Of a stretch of DNA of 64,000 nt, positions 47,703 to 58,150 are shown piece after piece. Source of the stretch: JAOUEA01 sp041287635 (GTDB taxonomy: Bacteria > Actinomycetota > UBA4738 > HRBIN12). Under the pieces are notes generated by a model. It was not told where the DNA came from. It did not search any database and saw only the letters and a list, made by a program, of their open reading frames with translations. Each line of letters opens with the position of its first letter. Position 1 is the first letter of the stretch. Made by a program: the position numbers and the translations under genes. The stretch is from positions 3,115 to 67,114 of the forward strand of contig JBGGNG010000152.1 in the NCBI GenBank assembly GCA_041287635.1, read 5' to 3'.

Positions 47703-48815
47703 TCACACTTTCCCGACCGACTCTCGGCGCAGCGTCGTCTCGGCGAGGCGATCGGCGCGAGGAGCCACCCCGATGCCCGGTCCCACGGGCACCGCCATCG
47801 TGCCGTCGAGGGCCATCACGAACGGCTCGGTGAGGTCGTCGACGAAGTACCGAGCGCTCGCGCTGGTGTCGCCGGGCAGCGTGAACCCCGGCATCGCCGC
47901 GAGGGCGAGGTTCTGCGCCCGTCCGACCCCGGTCTCGAGCATGCCTCCGCACCAGACCGGCACCCCGGCCGCCCGACACACGTCGTGCACCCGCCGCGCC
48001 TCGACGATGCCCCCCACCCGCCCCTGCTTGATGTTCACGATGCGACAGCTGCCCAGCTCGAGCGCCGCGACGGCGTCGGAGGCCGACCTGATCGACTCGT
48101 CGAGACACAGGTCCGTGCGGACCGCGCGCTGTAGCTCGGCGTGGCGCACGAGGTCGGTGTGATGCAGGGGCTGCTCGATCATCAGCAGGTCGTAGGCGTC
48201 CAGCGCCCGGAACACGTCCTGGTCCTCGATCGTGTACGCCGCATTGGCGTCCACGCTGAGAGCGATGTCGGGATGCGCGGCTCGCACCGCGCCCACACGC
48301 TCGACGTCGATGCCGGGCTCGATCTTGAGCTTGATCCGGCGGTACCCCTCGGCGAGGTAGCCATCGACCTGATCGAGCAGCGCCCCGGTGGTGTCGGTGA
48401 TGCCGATCGACACCCCGCAGGCCACCCGGTCGCGATCGGCACCCAGCCACTGCGCCAGCGAGACACCGTCCGCGCGGAGCCGAGCGTCGACCACGGCGTC
48501 GATCAACGCGGCCTTGGCCATCGGGTTCCCACGGACGTGCCCGAGGAGGCGGTCGAGATCGTCGATCGCGACCTTATCGGCTCGCAGGAGCGCAGGGGCC
48601 AGATGGTCGCGGATCACGAGCCAAGCGCCTTCGTTGAACTCCTCGCTGTAGCCGGGCTCGACGTCGGCGACGCACTCCCCCCACCCTTCCCCCTCGTCGG
48701 TCTCGACCCGGACGAGGATGCACTCCTTCGCGGTCGACGTCCCGAAGCTCGTGCGGAACGGTCGCACCAACGGCAACCCGATCAGGCGCAGCTCGACGTT
48801 GCGCACGATGCTCAT
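47703..48815 (-). CDS. menC: o-Succinylbenzoate synthase / N-succinylamino acid racemase (enolase superfamily)
   Basis: The 370-residue protein belongs to the muconate-lactonising/MenC-2 group. Catalytic Lys162/Lys164 lie in K-L-K-I, metal ligands are Asp189 (S-V-D-A-N), Glu214 (I-E-Q-P) and Asp239 (L-D-E-S), and the second-face Lys263 lies in N-I-K-Q-G-R-V-G-G. The late G-G-M-L-E-T-G-V-G-R fits OSBS/NSAR. The enzyme makes o-succinylbenzoate for menaquinone or racemises N-acylamino acids; the two activities cannot be told apart by motif. No other men gene is adjacent, while the upstream GNAT of the COG3375 type often accompanies the racemase form. Confidence 0.87.
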   Translation of the reverse strand: MSIVRNVELRLIGLPLVRPFRTSFGTSTAKECILVRVETDEGEGWGECVADVEPGYSEEFNEGAWLVIRDHLAPALLRADKVAIDDLDRLLGHVRGNPMAKAALIDAVVDARLRADGVSLAQWLGADRDRVACGVSIGITDTTGALLDQVDGYLAEGYRRIKLKIEPGIDVERVGAVRAAHPDIALSVDANAAYTIEDQDVFRALDAYDLLMIEQPLHHTDLVRHAELQRAVRTDLCLDESIRSASDAVAALELGSCRIVNIKQGRVGGIVEARRVHDVCRAAGVPVWCGGMLETGVGRAQNLALAAMPGFTLPGDTSASARYFVDDLTEPFVMALDGTMAVPVGPGIGVAPRADRLAETTLRRESVGKV

Positions 48816-49645
48816 GGCGTCGGCTCCGAGGCGAGCAGATATGTCGGGCGCCCGCCCTCGCGGTCGGGCTCGAAGGCGACGACGGAGAGGCCGGCGGCCA
48901 TGCAGGCGTCGAGCATCGAACCGGCGGCCTCACGCCATGCCGAGCCGAGCGACGGGTCGGCGGCGCGCACCGCCGCGTGGTCGCGAGGGATCTGCACGGC
49001 GACCACCTCGCCCCGGCGCGGGTCGCCCACGACCTCGGGGGCGGGAGCCTCGACCGAGCCGGTGCTGCGGAGGATCACCCGTGCGCCATCGGGGATCGGT
49101 GGGGCGGCGGGGGTCGCATCGAGCGTCCACCGGACCACGAGCCGGTCGCTGCGGTCGCCCGTGTTGATCGAGTCGGGCATCTGTCCGTAATAGTCCCGAT
49201 GGAACAAGTCGCAGGTGGCTCCCAGCTTGTTCACGTTCAGATGCGCGTTGCGGGCGACCAACGGGTCGAACGTCCAGCGCACGAGATGGATGCCGCGATC
49301 GAGGCACGCCGCGCGTTGTGCGAGCTTGAGCGCGTAACCGACGCCGGCATGCCGCCGATCGGGGAGGGCGGCGAGCATGTGCGAGTGTTCGTGGAGTCCG
49401 TCGCCAGGCGAGATGGCGGCCCAGCCGAGCACGTATCCGACCAACTCGTCGCCGTCGTGCGCACCCCACGGCACGTTGCCGGATCCCGCGAGCGCCCTGA
49501 CCGTCTCCCTGGGGATCGCCTCACTCCACGTGGCCATCATGACGCGCAGGATCGCGTCCGCGTCGTCGAGGGAGGTGAGGGGGCGCAGGCGCACACCGGC
49601 CGCCGACGCCGCGTCGTTCGCCAGTGCCCACGCGGGTCCGTCCAC
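48812..49645 (-). CDS. GNAT-superfamily acetyltransferase (COG3375-like) coupled to menC
   Basis: Start at the GTG of V-D-G-P-A-W-A-L-A-N-D, 277 residues. The fold has V-R-L-R-P-L-T-S-L-D-D-A near the start, G-Y-V-L-G-W-A (strand 4), H-S-H-M-L-A-A-L-P-D-R-R-H-A-G-V-G-Y-A-L-K (acetyl-CoA loop), W-T-F-D-P-L-V-A-R-N-A-H-L-N-V-N-K-L-G-A and Y-Y-G-Q-M-P-D-S-I-N. The W-T-F-D-P-L and Y-G-x-M motifs mark the predicted-acetyltransferase COG3375 group. It overlaps menC (ATGA). A partner role in N-succinyl- or N-acylamino acid metabolism is inferred from this common pairing. Confidence 0.85.
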   Translation of the reverse strand: MDGPAWALANDAASAAGVRLRPLTSLDDADAILRVMMATWSEAIPRETVRALAGSGNVPWGAHDGDELVGYVLGWAAISPGDGLHEHSHMLAALPDRRHAGVGYALKLAQRAACLDRGIHLVRWTFDPLVARNAHLNVNKLGATCDLFHRDYYGQMPDSINTGDRSDRLVVRWTLDATPAAPPIPDGARVILRSTGSVEAPAPEVVGDPRRGEVVAVQIPRDHAAVRAADPSLGSAWREAAGSMLDACMAAGLSVVAFEPDREGGRPTYLLASEPTP

Positions 49646-49712
49646 GCGCCGGAGTCTATCGACGGGCCCCTTCGGGCAGTCGCCCTCCAGGCCGTGACGG
49701 TCGACGAAAGGC

Positions 49713-49770
49713 GGAAGGCCCGCCGCATGGCGGGCCTTCCGTGGAACGAACCGCCGGCACAACCGGCGGT
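49713..49770 (-). terminator. Tandem perfect hairpins downstream of a small membrane protein
   Basis: GGAAGGCCCGCC/GGCGGGCCTTCC (49713–49724 and 49729–49740, GCAT loop) and ACCGCCGG/CCGGCGGT (49750–49757 and 49763–49770) follow the leftward gene ending at 49778. Read leftward, the second stem is followed by GCCTTTCG. They also insulate the menC operon. Confidence 0.75.
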
Positions 49771-49777
49771 AGCTCGA

Positions 49778-49969
49778 TCAGCCGCCGGCGGGCGGCGGCA
49801 GTTCCTGCCACTCGACGTCATCGAGATCGTCGCCGCGGCGACGTTTCACGAATGCCACGACCGCCGCGACGATCGCGCCGATCACGGCGATCTTCATGAG
49901 CTTCTTCAAGAATCCGCCCTTCTTCTTCTCCTCGACGGCCTCGACCGTCACGGTGGCTTCATCTGTCAT
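49778..49969 (-). CDS. Small single-TM protein with basic juxtamembrane segments
   Basis: The 63-residue protein starts at an ATG behind AAGGAGGGCTCCTCCC. It has an acidic head, K-K-K-G-G-F-L-K-K-L-M-K, a helix (I-A-V-I-G-A-I-V-A-A-V-V-A-F-V, ~28–42), K-R-R-R-G and a polar end with D-L-D-D-V-E-W-Q-E-L-P. This pattern is common in short actinobacterial membrane-edge proteins near the origin; function unknown. It follows the tRNA-Ile gene on the same strand. Confidence 0.75.
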   Translation of the reverse strand: MTDEATVTVEAVEEKKKGGFLKKLMKIAVIGAIVAAVVAFVKRRRGDDLDDVEWQELPPPAGG

Positions 49970-49992
49970 GGGAGGAGCCCTCCTTCCGGGAG

Positions 49993-50067
49993 TGGGCCTG
50001 GATGGACTTGAACCATCGACCTCTTCCTTATCAGGGAAGCGCTCTAACCGGGCTGAGCTACAGGCCC
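49993..50067 (-). tRNA. tRNA-Ile (anticodon GAT)
   Basis: On the minus strand the 75-nt sequence folds with acceptor GGGCCTG/CAGGCCC, D-stem GCTC/GAGC, anticodon stem CTTCC/GGAAG around loop CTGATAA, and T-arm GATGG-TTCAAGT-CCATC. Anticodon GAT reads Ile. CCA is not encoded. It lies 78 bp beyond the 3' end of the DUF3566 gene, as in many actinobacterial origin regions. Confidence 0.97.
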
Positions 50068-50145
50068 CAACTCATCGGGGCCGGTCGCCCTCGTGGCAGC
50101 GTAGCCACGGCCAGAAACACGTGTCAAACGAACGTTCGACGGCCG

Positions 50146-50784
50146 TCAATGACGAGGTCGCTCGGCGAGGGTGACCTCGACCCCACCGATGATGTCGCTG
50201 ATCAGGTTGTAGAGCATCGCGATGAAGACGTTGATCACCGACCAGACCGCGACGAAGGTCAGCCCGCCGAAGAGCCCCCACATGAAGAGCGAGCCACCGT
50301 CGATCTCGATCGGTTCCGCGCCCCCGGTCGAGGTCGTGCCCGTGCCGAAGACGTAGCCGAGCACCGTTTCGAGCGAGTCGATCGCCCCCGCCGCTGCGAG
50401 GACCCCGTAGACGATCACCATCGCGAACAGCACGATCAGCATCAGGCACAGGTAGAACAGCAGCGAGAACTTCAGGACCGACAGCGGCCCGACCTTGCGC
50501 ACCACCACGCGGGTGCGGCGCGGCGCCGAGCGCATGCGTGGCGGGCGTGAGGGCTGAGCCGCGTCCCCACGAGGCGTCTGCGGGCTGGCGGCGAACGATC
50601 CCTCATGTCCGGAGGACGGCGTCGAGGTGGTCGGCGCTGGTGACGCGGTGGGGGACGCTGCCGGCGCCGGGGCGTCGATCGCGGTCGCGACCACGCGCGG
50701 CTGTGGCACCGGCACACCCGTGTCGGGGCCGCGCTGCGGCTCACGCGGTTCGGCGGTCTCCGGTTGCTCGGCCGTGTGCACCAT
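50146..50784 (-). CDS. DUF3566 membrane protein near gyrA
   Basis: The 212-residue protein has a long Pro/Ala/Thr-rich disordered N-terminus (~1–85). The DUF3566 core follows: R-V-V-V-R-K-V-G-P-L-S-V-L-K-F-S-L-L-F-Y-L-C, a first helix ~105–130, G-G-S-L-F-M-W-G-L-F-G-G-L, and a final helix with N-V-F-I-A-M-L-Y-N-L-I-S-D-I-I-G-G-V. This protein sits downstream of gyrA in most actinobacteria; function is not firmly known. Here it is separated from gyrA by two inserted genes. Confidence 0.93.
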   Translation of the reverse strand: MVHTAEQPETAEPREPQRGPDTGVPVPQPRVVATAIDAPAPAASPTASPAPTTSTPSSGHEGSFAASPQTPRGDAAQPSRPPRMRSAPRRTRVVVRKVGPLSVLKFSLLFYLCLMLIVLFAMVIVYGVLAAAGAIDSLETVLGYVFGTGTTSTGGAEPIEIDGGSLFMWGLFGGLTFVAVWSVINVFIAMLYNLISDIIGGVEVTLAERPRH

Positions 50785-50839
50785 CTCCTCGGGACGAAGT
50801 CCTAAGGGTACGCCCTGGCCAACGCAAGTACCCGGAGCC

Positions 50840-51133
50840 TCAGGTTCGGAACGGGCCGCCGGGAGCGAACAGCACGTGGGCGTGTACCACGGCCAGGATC
50901 GCGCCTGCGACCGGCGCGATGATCCACGAGGCGGTATCGACCTGGCCCTGCACGAGGAGGCAGCCGATCGCGATGCCTGCGCCGGAGGCGGCGAGCACGG
51001 TGGACCACATCCCCAGCGCCCGCCCGGAGCGCACGCCGAACAGACCGACGAGGAAGAGCACCGTCCCCAACCCGATCGTCGCGGGGCCGCCGTCCATGGA
51101 CCGCATCATCCCGTATGTAGCCTCCGCCGACAT
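50840..51133 (-). CDS. Small polytopic membrane protein
   Basis: The 97-residue protein has three hydrophobic stretches (~17–35 with I-G-L-G-T-V-L-F-L-V-G-L-F-G-V, ~40–60 with M-W-S-T-V-L-A-A-S-G-A-G-I, ~68–88 with W-I-I-A-P-V-A-G-A-I-L-A-V-V). It ends H-A-H-V-L-F-A-P-G-G-P-F-R-T. No family is recognised. A later Met (M-R-S-M-D-G-G) is an alternative start. Coding is supported by the clean hydrophobic pattern. Confidence 0.58.
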   Translation of the reverse strand: MSAEATYGMMRSMDGGPATIGLGTVLFLVGLFGVRSGRALGMWSTVLAASGAGIAIGCLLVQGQVDTASWIIAPVAGAILAVVHAHVLFAPGGPFRT

Positions 51134-51236
51134 CAGGCCGAGATGACTACGTAGTTCTCACCCGGATCGCTCAAGGCCCGCCGTCCTCCCTGCCGATACC
51201 GCAGTAGGACATCGAGGGGAGAGGGAGAACGATCTG

Positions 51237-52022
51237 ATGCGGAACCGTACGGCACGCCTGATGGCGATCGCGGTGACAGGAAGCTTGGTGATCGCCGGGC
51301 TGGTCGTGGCGGCCAACGCGGAATCATCCGTGGATGTCGCCCTGCGCCAGAAGCACGATCTCCAGAAGCGCATCGAGGAGTTGCAGGAGACCAGACGCCT
51401 GCGCCGTGTGGGGCTGCACCAGCGCATCCGGTTCACCCAGGCGCGTCTCCGCAACGCCCCGGGGGCCGCCAACGTCGGCGACCGGGCGCGTTCCCGCATC
51501 TACCGCCAGCGCCAGATCGAGCGGATCGAGGACCTGCGCACCGAGGAGCGCGAACTGGTCCGCACGACCCGCGCGCGCATCCGCAACCTCAGGTCGAAGC
51601 GCACCGGGCTCGCGGAGTGGATCGAATCGCTTCCGCTGCAGCGGTGCCCGGTCGACGGCCCCGTGGTGATCTCCGACGGCTTCGGTGACATCCGTGACAT
51701 GCCGGGCACGCCCCGCCACATCCACCAGGGCAACGACATCATGGCTCCGACCGGCGCGCCGATCATCGCACCGTTCGACGGCGAGGCCGTCGCCGGTTCC
51801 AGCGATCTCGGGGGCACCTCGGTCAAGGTCTACGGCGCGGGCGGTTACGTCTACAACGCCCATCTGTCGGCCTACGGCAAGCTCGGCGCCGTGCAGGCCG
51901 GGGACGTGATCGGCTACGTCGGCAGCACTGGCAACGCGACGGCGCCGCACAACCACTTCGAGTGGCATCCGGGCGACGGCGCTGCGGTGGACCCTTACCT
52001 GTTCCTCACGGCGGTCTGCTGA
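51237..52022 (+). CDS. Secreted M23-family metallopeptidase with N-terminal coiled coil (second copy)
   Basis: The 261-residue protein starts after GAGGGAGAACG. It parallels the copy at 38155: signal peptide (A-R-L-M-A-I-A-V-T-G-S-L-V-I-A-G-L-V-V-A), an Arg/Glu/Leu coiled coil (~30–130), and an M23 domain with H-I-H-Q-G-N-D and H-N-H-F-E-W-H. Both also share G-x-V-Y-N-A-H-L-S-x-Y-G. It probably acts on peptidoglycan or regulates amidases. It converges on gyrA, separated by a perfect palindrome. Confidence 0.9.
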   Translation: MRNRTARLMAIAVTGSLVIAGLVVAANAESSVDVALRQKHDLQKRIEELQETRRLRRVGLHQRIRFTQARLRNAPGAANVGDRARSRIYRQRQIERIEDLRTEERELVRTTRARIRNLRSKRTGLAEWIESLPLQRCPVDGPVVISDGFGDIRDMPGTPRHIHQGNDIMAPTGAPIIAPFDGEAVAGSSDLGGTSVKVYGAGGYVYNAHLSAYGKLGAVQAGDVIGYVGSTGNATAPHNHFEWHPGDGAAVDPYLFLTAVC

Positions 52023-52036
52023 GACGAGACGATCGG

Positions 52037-52057
52037 TAGGGCGGGGGCGCCCCCGCC

Positions 52058-52060
<3 letters not shown>
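52037..52060. terminator. Perfect 24-bp palindrome between M23 gene and gyrA
   Basis: TAGGGCGGGGGC and GCCCCCGCCCTA are exact inverted copies with no loop bases, so the RNA would form a GC-rich stem with a few terminal loop pairs opened. It lies 14 nt after the M23 stop, and its right end contains the gyrA stop codon (52058–52060, minus strand). Probably a bidirectional terminator. Confidence 0.7.
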
Positions 52061-54508
<2,448 letters not shown>

Positions 54509-54560
54509 CCGCTGCGCCTTCGGCTACCTGAGCGACGTGCCACGGTGTGTGATCAGCTCC

Positions 54561-56510
54561 TTAGACGTCGAGGTTGCGGACGTACTTCGCGTTGGTCTCG
54601 ATGAACTGCTTGCGAGACGGCACGTCGTCGCCCATCAACACGCTGAAGAGACGATCGGCGGCGACGGCGTCGTCGAGCGTCACCTGCAGCAGGGTGCGAT
54701 GCTCGGGATCCATCGTGGTGTCCCAGAGCTGGTTCGCGTCCATCTCGCCGAGACCCTTGAACCGCTGCGGATCGCCGATCTTCTTGTTGCCGGTTCCTCG
54801 GCCGTTCGCGTTCTTGCGGAACTCGTCCCACTCACGCTCGGTGTAGAAGTAGAGCTCTTCCTTGCCCTGCTTCAGCAGGTACAGGGGAGGCTGCGCGAGG
54901 TACACGTACCCGGCATCGATCAGCATGGGCATGTAGCGGAAGAAGTACGTGAGGAGCAGCGTGCGGATGTGGGCGCCGTCGACGTCGGCGTCGGCCATCA
55001 GCACGACCCGGTGATACCGGGCTTTCTCGATGTCGAACTCGTCGCCGATGCCGGTACCGATCGCGGTGATCAGGGCCTGGATCTCGTTGTTCTCGAGGAT
55101 CTTGTGCAGGCGTGCCTTCTCGACGTTGAGGATCTTGCCGCGGATCGGCAGGATCGCCTGCGTCGCGCGGTCGCGAGCGCTCTTGGCCGATCCGCCTGCC
55201 GAATCGCCTTCGACGATGTAGAGCTCACAGGACGCGGGGTCGGAGAGCTGACAGTCGGCGAGCTTGCCCGGGAGCGAACCGCTCTCGAGGAACGATTTGC
55301 GGCGCGTGAGGTCGCGGGCTTGGCGGGCCGCCAGTCGCGCCTTCGCGGCGCTCGAGGCCTTCATGAAGATGCGCTTGGCGTCGCCGGGGTGCTCCTCGAG
55401 CCACGTGGCGAACGCGGCGTTCACCGTGGTCTCGACGAGGGAGCGCATCGACGCGTTGCCGAGCTTCGTCTTCGTCTGTCCCTCAAACTGGGGGTCGCGC
55501 AGCTTGACCGAGATGATCGCGATCAGGCCCTCGCGGACGTCCTCCCCGATCAGGTTGTCGTCCTTCTCCTTCAGCAACCCCTTGGCGCGCGCATGGCGGT
55601 TCAGCACGTTCGTGAGGGCCTTCTTCAGCCCCTCCTCGTGCATGCCGCCCTCGTTGGTGTTGATCGTGTTCGCGAAGGAGTAGAGGGACTCGGTGTAGCC
55701 CGTGTTCCACTGCATCGCGATCTCGACCTCGCCGTCGTCGGTCGTGCCGGTATCGATCGAGATGATCTTGTCGACCGTCTCCTTCCCCTGGGCGAGATAC
55801 TTCACGAAGTCGACGAGGCCGCCGTTGGCTTTGAAGACCTGCTCGGCCTTCGGCGTCTCGCGCTCGTCGACGAGCTTGATCTCCACGCCCTTGTTGAGGA
55901 ACGCCAGCTCGTGGAGCCGCTCGGCGAGCGTCTCACGCTTGTACTCCAGGGTCTCGACGAAGATCTCCGGGTCGGGCCAGAACCGCACGCGCGTACCCGT
56001 CTTCGTCGTGGCCCTGCCCTTCTTGAGCGCGCTCAGACGCTTCCCGCGTTCGTACGACTGGGTCCACGAGTGGCCGTCGCGCATGACTTCGACGTCGAGC
56101 TTCTCGCTGAGCGCGTTCACGACCGAGACGCCCACGCCGTGCAACCCGCCCGAGATCGCGTAGCCCCCGCCGCCGAACTTGCCGCCGGCGTGCAACACGG
56201 TCAGCACGACCTCGACGGCGGGTCGGCGGTCCTTCGCTCCCGGGATCGGCTTGACGGGGATGCCGCGGCCGTTGTCGACGCAGCTCACCGAGCCGTCGTC
56301 GTGGATCGTGACCACGATCTTGTCGGCGAACCCGGCCATCGCCTCGTCGACGGCGTTGTCGACGACCTCGTAGACCAAGTGGTGCAGCCCGCGGGCGCTG
56401 GTCGTGCCGATGTACATGCCGGGGCGCTTGCGGACCGGTTCGAGTCCCTCGAGGACCTGGATGTTGCTGGAGTCGTATGCGACTGGGCTCTTCTTGGTTC
56501 TGGTTGCCAA
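54561..56510 (-). CDS. gyrB: DNA gyrase subunit B
   Basis: The 649-residue ATPase subunit starts at a TTG with ACGGAGG upstream. GHKL motifs are present: V-V-D-N-A-V-D-E-A and D-N-G-R-G-I-P, then G-G-L-H-G-V-G. The TOPRIM domain has E-G-D-S-A-G-G-S-A-K and D-A-D-V-D-G-A-H-I-R-T. The C-terminal end reads Q-R-F-K-G-L-G-E-M-D. It precedes gyrA in the usual order, with DUF721 and recF further upstream on the same strand. Confidence 0.98.
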   Translation of the reverse strand: MATRTKKSPVAYDSSNIQVLEGLEPVRKRPGMYIGTTSARGLHHLVYEVVDNAVDEAMAGFADKIVVTIHDDGSVSCVDNGRGIPVKPIPGAKDRRPAVEVVLTVLHAGGKFGGGGYAISGGLHGVGVSVVNALSEKLDVEVMRDGHSWTQSYERGKRLSALKKGRATTKTGTRVRFWPDPEIFVETLEYKRETLAERLHELAFLNKGVEIKLVDERETPKAEQVFKANGGLVDFVKYLAQGKETVDKIISIDTGTTDDGEVEIAMQWNTGYTESLYSFANTINTNEGGMHEEGLKKALTNVLNRHARAKGLLKEKDDNLIGEDVREGLIAIISVKLRDPQFEGQTKTKLGNASMRSLVETTVNAAFATWLEEHPGDAKRIFMKASSAAKARLAARQARDLTRRKSFLESGSLPGKLADCQLSDPASCELYIVEGDSAGGSAKSARDRATQAILPIRGKILNVEKARLHKILENNEIQALITAIGTGIGDEFDIEKARYHRVVLMADADVDGAHIRTLLLTYFFRYMPMLIDAGYVYLAQPPLYLLKQGKEELYFYTEREWDEFRKNANGRGTGNKKIGDPQRFKGLGEMDANQLWDTTMDPEHRTLLQVTLDDAVAADRLFSVLMGDDVPSRKQFIETNAKYVRNLDV

Positions 56511-56669
56511 CGGGCCTCCGTTCGACGCTGCGTCAGACCTCGGGACGAGCCCGCGCAGAACCCCTCGCGAGGTGCGGGAGGTGTGCGCGGGAAAGGTCGC
56601 ACGAACCGGCCCCCATCTTACCGCAGGGGACCGACCCCCGACCGGTGCGGGAGACCGAAAAATGCCTAT

Positions 56670-57011
56670 CTACCTGGGATTTCGCACCACGACGCGGACC
56701 CGGTGCACCCGGTCGCCGCCGAGCGCCTCGTCCGCCTTGCGGCGGATCTCCTCGTGCAGGAACTTCGCCTGGGCCCCCCACGGACCGCTCGAGACCTCCA
56801 CCGTCAAGACCCCGTCGTCGAACGCTGCGGGCGCCGTCTCGCCGGCGAGCCGCTCCCCCACGATCTCGGGCCACCGCGACGCCAGTTGCGCCACGGGCAT
56901 GCCGCGGCTGAACACCTGCTCACGCATCAACCCGTCGACGATGTCGCCCAGCGAGACGGTATCGTCCGAGCGCGGCCGCTTGCGGCCACCGAATCCCTTC
57001 GCGTCGGGCAT
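56670..57011 (-). CDS. DUF721 protein (DciA-like, helicase-loading family)
   Basis: The 113-residue protein shows the DciA/DUF721 pattern: L-G-D-I-V-D-G-L-M-R-E-Q, W-P-E-I-V-G-E-R-L-A-G-E-T-A-P, D-D-G-V-L-T-V-E-V-S-S-G-P-W-G-A-Q-A-K-F-L. Family members recruit the replicative helicase DnaB. Its ATG shares a base with the recF stop (TGATG). Position between recF and gyrB is the standard actinobacterial one. Confidence 0.92.
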   Translation of the reverse strand: MPDAKGFGGRKRPRSDDTVSLGDIVDGLMREQVFSRGMPVAQLASRWPEIVGERLAGETAPAAFDDGVLTVEVSSGPWGAQAKFLHEEIRRKADEALGGDRVHRVRVVVRNPR

Positions 57012-58123
57012 CAGCCGGTTCCCCCTGCGGCCACAGCACGCGGCGTCACGAACCCGGCCTGAACGTCCCACACCGCGTCGGCGTGCGTTGGCACGTCGGC
57101 CTCGTCGGCGACCGATACGAAGACCTGGCCTGCACGCGCCGCCAGGCGGGTGAGAAGGCGGTCGCGCCGGGCGGGGTCGAGGGCGCTGAATGGATCGTCC
57201 ACGAGCAGCACCGGGGGCTCCCCGAGCTCGTCGGTCACCGCGGACGCCAGTCCGATCCGCAAGCAGAGCGCGGTCGACCACGTCTCGCCATGGGAGCCGG
57301 CCCAGCGCGCGCCGAGGTCGCGCACCTCGAGCGTGAGATCGTCGCGATGCGGTCCGACGAGCGACGTGCGCCGGGCGAGCTCGTCGCCTCGGCGCTCCGC
57401 GATCCTCGCCCGGAACGCGCCCTCCAGGTCGGACGCATCCCACACATTCGGGTGGTAGCGCACGACGAGCTCGTCCCCGGCGAGGTGCTCGAACTCCGCG
57501 GCGGCATGGGGTGCGAGGCGCTCGATCGCCTCATGGCGCGCCTGCACCAGGGCCGTCCCCGCCTGCGCCAGCTCCTCGTCCCATGCCTCGATGCCGGCGG
57601 GCACACCGGGACGGTCCCACTCCTTCAGCAGGCGGTTGCGCTGGCGCAGTGCGCGATCGTAGGTGGTGAACGCGCTCTCCTTCAGCGGCCAGAGCGCCGT
57701 GACCGCCTCATCGAGGAACGTCCGCCGTTTCGAGGGATCGCCGATCACGATCGGCAGGTCGAACGGCCCGAACATCACCGCGCGGACCTGGCGTCGGAGG
57801 TCGCGTTTCCGACGCACGGGCGACCGGTTCACCTTGACGCGGCTCGCGCCTTTCACGGGAATCTCGACCTCCACGAGCGTCTTGCCCTGCGCGGTCTCGA
57901 ACTCCCCGCGGGCGTACGCCGCGTCGTGGCCGTCCTGCACGAGTGCCGAGGTCGCCGAGGCCCTGGGCGAGCCGAGCGCATACAGCACGAACATGCCCTC
58001 GAGCAGATTCGTTTTGCCCTCGCCGTTGGGCGCGACCACGACCGTCAGGCCGTCGCGCAGCGGATCGAGGTGCGTGTGCTCGTGGTTGCGGAACCGTCGC
58101 AACTCGATCCAGGCCAGGCGCAT
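57011..58123 (-). CDS. recF: RecF recombination mediator
   Basis: The 370-residue SMC-like ATPase has the N-terminal R-L-A-W-I-E-L-R-R-F-R-N-H region, Walker A A-P-N-G-E-G-K-T-N, signature T-W-S-T-A-L-C-L-R-I-G/L-A-S-A, and Walker B L-L-V-D-D-P-F-S-A-L-D. It loads RecA at gaps during repair. The usual D-D-V/I after Walker B is D-D-P, as seen in some actinobacteria. It lies 27 nt downstream of dnaN. Confidence 0.95.
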   Translation of the reverse strand: MRLAWIELRRFRNHEHTHLDPLRDGLTVVVAPNGEGKTNLLEGMFVLYALGSPRASATSALVQDGHDAAYARGEFETAQGKTLVEVEIPVKGASRVKVNRSPVRRKRDLRRQVRAVMFGPFDLPIVIGDPSKRRTFLDEAVTALWPLKESAFTTYDRALRQRNRLLKEWDRPGVPAGIEAWDEELAQAGTALVQARHEAIERLAPHAAAEFEHLAGDELVVRYHPNVWDASDLEGAFRARIAERRGDELARRTSLVGPHRDDLTLEVRDLGARWAGSHGETWSTALCLRIGLASAVTDELGEPPVLLVDDPFSALDPARRDRLLTRLAARAGQVFVSVADEADVPTHADAVWDVQAGFVTPRAVAAGGTG

Positions 58124-58150
58124 CGCGGGTGGGGACCCGATCGTCGGCGA

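Noticed and set aside
47648..47833. A 61-codon plus-strand ORF after the terminator at 47609–47648
   Set aside because: It begins inside the hairpin, lacks a ribosome site, and most of it is antisense to menC.
51142..51160. ACTACGTAGT palindrome upstream of the second M23 gene as an operator
   Set aside because: A 10-bp palindrome is too short to support alone, and no second copy is seen near the paralogous M23 gene.
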